Assembly (NCBI GenBank): GCA_020847015.1
Contig: JADLCW010000179.1
Coordinates: 1 to 8,303, forward strand
Direction of reading: 5' to 3'
DNA from: Thermomicrobiales bacterium
Lineage (GTDB): Bacteria > Chloroflexota > Chloroflexia > Thermomicrobiales > UBA6265
Length of the DNA: 8,303 bases
Shown: piece by piece, positions 5,108-8,303 of the stretch
How positions within the stretch are numbered: position 1 is the first letter of the stretch
Layout: every line of letters begins with the position of its first letter
The notes under the pieces: generated by a model
Told to the model about the DNA's origin: nothing
What the model saw: only the letters and a program-made list of their open reading frames with translations
Database searches by the model: none
Translations under genes and position numbers: made by a program

Positions 5108-6091
5108 ATGCCGGTCATGACCTACCGGGAGGCGCTCCGCACGGCGATGGCCGATGAGATGGAGCGGGACGAATCGGTCGTCCTCCTGGGCGAAGACATC
5201 GGGATCTACGGCGGCACGCACCTCGTCACCGACGGGCTGATCGACCGCTTCGGTCCCAAACGCGTGATCGACACCCCGATCGCCGAAGGCGGGTTCACCG
5301 GAGCCGCCATCGGGATGGCGATGGGCGGCATGCGCCCCATCGTCGAGATGATGACCTGGAACTTCTCCTTTCAGGCGGTCGATCAGATCATCCAGAACGC
5401 GGCCAAGGTGCGCTACTTCTCCGGCGGGCAGGTCAGCGTGCCGATGGTCATCCGCGGTCCCAACGGCGGCGGTGTCCAACTCTCCGCCCAGCATACCCAC
5501 AGTCTGGAGGGGTTCTACGGTCACTTCCCGGGGTTGAAAGTGGTGTCCCCAGTGACCCCCCACGACGCCAAGGGGATGATGCTCTCCGCCATCCGCGACC
5601 CCAATCCGGTCATCTTTCTGGAGGCGGGCGCGCTCTACGGCACCAAGGGCGAGGTGCCTGAGGGCGAGTTTCTGGTGCCATTCGGCGAGGCCCGCGTCGC
5701 CCGCGAAGGAACCGATGTCACCCTGATCGCGTACGGGCGACAGGTGAACATGCTGCTTCGGGTGGCCCAGACGCTGGAAGGCGAAGGGATCTCCGCCGAG
5801 GTGATCGATCTGCGCTCCATCCGCCCCTTCGACGAGAAAACGATCATCGAATCGGTGCGCAAGACCCACCGCGCCGTCGTCGTGCAGGAGCAATGGCGCT
5901 GGTTCAGCGTCGCCAGCGAGGTGGCCGCCATCATTCAGGAGCAGGCCTTCGACGAGTTGGACGCGCCGGTGGCGCGTGTCAGCGGCGCCGAAGTCCCGGC
6001 TCCCTACGCCCGCAATCTGGAGCAGGCGGCGTTCCCCAGCGAGATCCAGATCGCAACCGCCGTTCGCCGCGTTATGTACCGAGGGGTTTAG
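5108..6091 (+). CDS. pdhB: Pyruvate dehydrogenase E1 component, beta subunit
   Basis: The 327-residue protein has the normal full length for E1 beta. It begins MTYREALRTAMADEM and has LGEDIGIYGG (27-36), DTPIAEGGFTG (55-65) with Glu60 as the catalytic glutamate that activates the thiamine ring, and MTWNFSFQAVDQIIQNAAK (82-100). This last segment is the signature of pyruvate rather than branched-chain or acetoin E1 beta. SAQHTHSLEGFYGHFPGLKV (126-145) and RPFDEKTI (239-246) follow, and the C-terminal domain ends in the family's VPAPYARNLEQAAFP (296-310). It pairs with E1 alpha to form the active site at the subunit interface. AAAGGGA (5092-5098) lies nine bases before the ATG. The start codon of E2 follows four bases after its stop, so translation of the two is probably coupled. 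Confidence 0.94.
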   Translation: MPVMTYREALRTAMADEMERDESVVLLGEDIGIYGGTHLVTDGLIDRFGPKRVIDTPIAEGGFTGAAIGMAMGGMRPIVEMMTWNFSFQAVDQIIQNAAKVRYFSGGQVSVPMVIRGPNGGGVQLSAQHTHSLEGFYGHFPGLKVVSPVTPHDAKGMMLSAIRDPNPVIFLEAGALYGTKGEVPEGEFLVPFGEARVAREGTDVTLIAYGRQVNMLLRVAQTLEGEGISAEVIDLRSIRPFDEKTIIESVRKTHRAVVVQEQWRWFSVASEVAAIIQEQAFDELDAPVARVSGAEVPAPYARNLEQAAFPSEIQIATAVRRVMYRGV

Positions 6092-6095
6092 GAAT

Positions 6096-7430
6096 ATGCC
6101 AACGGTCATTATGCCGAAGATGGGTGACGCGATGGAGGAAGGCACCCTCCTGCGCTGGCTAAAGCAGGTCGGTGAAGACGTCGCCGTCGGCGATCCGATC
6201 GCCGAGATCGAAACCGACAAGGTCACCCTGGAAATCGAAGCCGCCGACGAGGGCGTGCTGTCCCAAACGCTCGTGCCAGAGGGCGCCGTGGTGCCGATTG
6301 GCGCTCCGATCGCCACCATCGGCGAGGAAGACGCGCCAGTCGTCGCGGAGCCGGCTCTCGCCGCAGCGGCCCCGGTTGCCGCGGCCCCGGCAGCCGCTCC
6401 CGTAGCGGTCGCCGCCCCCGCCGCGGTCGCAGCCGCTCCTGGCGGCAATGGCGCGACTCCGGCGGCTCCGGCGCTCGCGGTCGCTCCGGCTCCCGGCGCC
6501 GCCGACGGCGAGCGGCTGCGCGCGTCGCCGCTGGTCAAGCGTCTGGCCGCCGAGCACGGCATCGACCTCTCCCGCATCGCCGGGAGCGGGCCAGGCGGCC
6601 GCATCGTCAAGGACGACATCACGCCCTACCTGACCGGCGCGCCTCAGGCGGTCCCCGCTGCCCCGGCCGTTCCGGCTCCCGCGCCTGTTGCTCCGGTCCC
6701 TGCTCCCATCGCCGCCGCGCCAGCTGCGGCCGGTCGTCCGGCGGCGACGGTGACCGACCTGAGCCGCATCAAGCGCACGACTGGCAAGCGCATGCTGGAG
6801 TCGGTCACGACCGCTCCGCACTTCTTCGTCACCATCGATGTGGACATGGGCGCCGCGGTGGCCTTCCGCGAGCAGGTCAACGCCCAGGTGGCCGACGGCG
6901 CGGCGCGGATCTCGTTCAACGATCTCGTCGTCAAGGCCGCCGCGCTGGCGCTGCGCGATTTCCCGAATCTCAACAGCTCGCTGGAAAACGATCGGCTCCA
7001 CACGCACCCCAACATCGACATCAATGTCGCGGTGGCGCTGCCGGACGGGTTGATCGCCCCCTTCATTCCCGATGCCGACCAGAAGAGCCTGGGAGCCATC
7101 GCTCGCATGGCCAAGGATCTCATCGGCCGCGCGCGCGACGGCGGGTTGCAGCCGAACGAGTACCAGGGCGGCACCTTCACCGTCAGTAATCTCGGCATGT
7201 ACGACGTGGACGAGTTCATCTCCATCATCAATCCGCCCCAGGCGGCGATTTTGGCGGTTGGCTCCATCCGCGAGGTTCCCGTGGTGCGCGACGGGGAGAT
7301 CGTCCCCGGCCGTCTCATGAAGCTGACGCTCTCCGCGGACCACCGTGTCACCGATGGAGCCGAATCGGCTCGCTTCCTGCAGGCGACGCGTCGCTTGCTG
7401 GAGAATCCGATGCTGTTGGCGCTCGGGTAG
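6096..7430 (+). CDS. pdhC: Dihydrolipoamide acetyltransferase (PDH E2)
   Basis: The 444-residue protein transfers the acetyl group from E1 to CoA. Its domains are one lipoyl domain (1-78) with lipoylation site Lys42 in ETDKVT; an Ala/Pro/Val linker (79-136); a peripheral subunit-binding domain (141-178, RASPLVKRLAAEHGIDL to GGRIVKDDI) that docks E1 and E3; a second Ala/Pro linker (181-218); and the catalytic acyltransferase domain (219-444) with HRVTDG (416-421), where His416 and Asp420 are catalytic, and FTVSNLGMYDVDEF (361-374). Start at 6096 is chosen because the lipoyl domain begins there and GAGGGG (6081-6086) lies nine bases upstream, inside the end of E1 beta; the longer in-frame extension overlaps E1 beta and is Arg/Ser-rich. 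A terminator follows, and no E3 gene is linked. Pyruvate is the likely substrate, judged mainly from E1 beta. Confidence 0.94.
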   Translation: MPTVIMPKMGDAMEEGTLLRWLKQVGEDVAVGDPIAEIETDKVTLEIEAADEGVLSQTLVPEGAVVPIGAPIATIGEEDAPVVAEPALAAAAPVAAAPAAAPVAVAAPAAVAAAPGGNGATPAAPALAVAPAPGAADGERLRASPLVKRLAAEHGIDLSRIAGSGPGGRIVKDDITPYLTGAPQAVPAAPAVPAPAPVAPVPAPIAAAPAAAGRPAATVTDLSRIKRTTGKRMLESVTTAPHFFVTIDVDMGAAVAFREQVNAQVADGAARISFNDLVVKAAALALRDFPNLNSSLENDRLHTHPNIDINVAVALPDGLIAPFIPDADQKSLGAIARMAKDLIGRARDGGLQPNEYQGGTFTVSNLGMYDVDEFISIINPPQAAILAVGSIREVPVVRDGEIVPGRLMKLTLSADHRVTDGAESARFLQATRRLLENPMLLALG

Positions 7431-7443
7431 TCTCGACCGCGTG

Positions 7444-7474
7444 CGCCCCTCGTTCCCCTTGGGAGCGAGGGGCG
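7444..7474 (+). terminator. Hairpin terminator of the PDH operon
   Basis: CGCCCCTCGTTCCC (7444-7457) and GGGAGCGAGGGGCG (7461-7474) pair over 14 positions with one G-T wobble and a 3-base loop. It begins 13 bases after the E2 stop. The following bases, TTCGCGTTTCGG, are moderately T-rich for this genome. This is the best terminator candidate in the window. Confidence 0.72.
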
Positions 7475-7549
7475 TTCGCGTTTCGGGCATGGGATGATGA
7501 CCTGCGCTCCGGGAGGCCGACACACGACGCGATTCCGATCGAGGTTGTC

Positions 7550-8293
7550 ATGCCCCAGCGCGATTCCGAACCGGAGCAGCTTCGTGCGCCGGATGCGGCC
7601 GAGCAGGCACGGCTGCCGTTTCCGCGATTTGCGCTCTTCCGCCGACTTTACCGCTGGCTTAATCTGACGCTCATCCACCAGGGGTTGTGGCCCTTGCTGA
7701 TTGTTGTCGTCGGCGCGCCGACTGGGCGACCTACAACGCTGCCTATCGAGTGGTGGTTGGCGCGCTTGGCGGGGCCGGCTCTGGCCGCGCTGCTGGCCGG
7801 CGTGTATCTCGCGCAACGTCCGGCCGGTCTCGCCCCGGAACTCCGCTCCGTCTCGCCGCTGGTCGAGTCGCGCGGGCAGCAACTGCGCCAGCAGGCCGCA
7901 TTGCTGCTGCCCGGACTGGCGGTCATGCTGGCGCTGGCTCGGTTGGTCGTCGGGCCGGCCGAACCGGTCGCCAAGGTGATGCTGTTCGGCATCGCCGATG
8001 TGGCGGCCTTCCAGTTGATCCATTTTGGCGTCGTCGCCCGGTCCTGGCCGGACCCGGACGAAGGGGCGGCCGCAGCGGTGGGGTTATTCGGCGTGTCGTG
8101 GGGGCTGCGCGAACTGTTCCTGCGCGTGGCCGACCCGGCCGGCGGCAGCGGCGCCCTGGCGTTTTTCGGCGGGCTGGCGGTGGGTCTGGCGTTCGGTGCG
8201 CTGTCGTGGGTGCTGCGCCGTTGGCCGGGCGGATTCTGGCCGGCCGCCGCGGCCCAGGTCATCCTCGTCTATTTGATCGCCGGGTTCGTGTAA
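7550..8293 (+). CDS. Multi-span membrane protein of unknown function
   Basis: The 247-residue protein has a hydrophilic N-terminal tail (1-36, charged, with no signal peptide) and about six or seven hydrophobic spans: roughly 41-56, 68-88, 115-134, 141-163, 172-190, 200-222 and 228-246. Charged residues cluster in short loops (RLYRW at 32-36, PDPDEG at 167-172, RRWPGG at 223-228). Possible functional polar residues within or next to spans are His43, Asp150, His158 and the WGLREL stretch (184-189), but they do not match the ordered motifs of CAAX-type membrane proteases or another family I recognise. GAGG (7541-7544) lies five bases before the ATG, and codons are mostly G/C-ending, so it is a real gene. 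The hairpin at 7444-7474 separates it from the PDH operon, so its promoter should lie in the 75 bases before it; none is clear. Confidence 0.8.
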   Translation: MPQRDSEPEQLRAPDAAEQARLPFPRFALFRRLYRWLNLTLIHQGLWPLLIVVVGAPTGRPTTLPIEWWLARLAGPALAALLAGVYLAQRPAGLAPELRSVSPLVESRGQQLRQQAALLLPGLAVMLALARLVVGPAEPVAKVMLFGIADVAAFQLIHFGVVARSWPDPDEGAAAAVGLFGVSWGLRELFLRVADPAGGSGALAFFGGLAVGLAFGALSWVLRRWPGGFWPAAAAQVILVYLIAGFV

Positions 8294-8303
8294 GCGTCGA
8301 GAC

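Noticed and set aside
3613..5118. 501-codon - strand open frame across E1 alpha
   Set aside because: It is a shadow of GC-rich codon bias opposite a clear E1 alpha gene. The translation is Gly/Ala/Asp-rich with no motif, and the + strand product is unmistakable.
6360..6500. Repeat array in the GCC/GCG-rich Ala/Pro part of E2
   Set aside because: This is the normal flexible linker of E2 proteins. Repetition follows from Ala/Pro codons, not from a separate repeat element.
4889..6622. 577-codon - strand open frame across E1 beta and E2
   Set aside because: It lies antisense to two strongly recognised genes; its low-complexity Ala/Gly/Thr stretches mirror the E2 linker.
6159..8023. Long overlapping - strand frames across E2 and the membrane protein
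   Set aside because: These are Arg/Gln/Gly-rich shadows without ribosome binding sites or family motifs.
7550..8293. CAAX-type (CPBP) membrane protease
   Set aside because: WGLREL and QLIHFG hint at it, but the EExxxR, FxxxH and HxxxD/N motifs are not present in the required order.

Overview
The window is GC-rich throughout, with G or C at most third codon positions. Single-copy genes of ordinary bacterial type are mixed with lysine/cysteine-rich exported proteins. The combination of a short single-repeat YggT protein, a mitochondrial-like two-subunit pyruvate dehydrogenase E1, and Cys-rich proteins starting 'MDPTRFDALAR' with a twin-arginine segment suggests a Chloroflexota bacterium, most likely near the Thermomicrobia. 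This is inference from general family knowledge; no marker gene in the window settles it.

Layout. (1) 1-1302: two convergent Cys-rich genes, the 3' end of one on + (ends 118) and a complete one on - (1302-715). They are separated by about 600 bases without a convincing gene, and each gene is followed by a long perfect or near-perfect hairpin (166-201 and 592-630). (2) 1303-1840: a 538-base non-coding stretch between divergent genes, with one short direct repeat. (3) 1841-2026: a 61-residue acidic hypothetical protein on +. (4) 2503-2105, - strand: a YggT-family membrane protein followed 21 bases later by an unannotated 38-residue single-span membrane peptide. (5) 2733-3775, + strand: an AhpE-like one-cysteine peroxiredoxin overlapping (ATGA) a cytoplasmic DsbA-like thioredoxin-fold protein with CPFC. 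(6) 3988-7430, + strand: pyruvate dehydrogenase complex genes E1 alpha, E1 beta and E2, closed by a clear hairpin terminator at 7444-7474. (7) 7550-8293, + strand: a multi-span membrane protein of unknown function.

How it works together. The E1 alpha/beta pair would decarboxylate pyruvate on thiamine diphosphate, and the E2 lipoyl arm would carry the acetyl group to CoA. E3 (dihydrolipoyl dehydrogenase) is not in the window and must be supplied from elsewhere. The peroxiredoxin has no resolving cysteine, so the CPFC protein encoded in the overlapping frame is a natural candidate for its reductant. YggT and the small peptide look like one membrane-related transcription unit with its own promoter.

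Most of the window is ordinary housekeeping. The points most worth a second look are the unannotated 38-residue membrane peptide next to yggT, the peroxiredoxin/CPFC pair, two sequence departures in the E1 alpha active-site region, and the convergent Cys-rich genes with their long U-less hairpins. I did not find evidence of a wholly new system.
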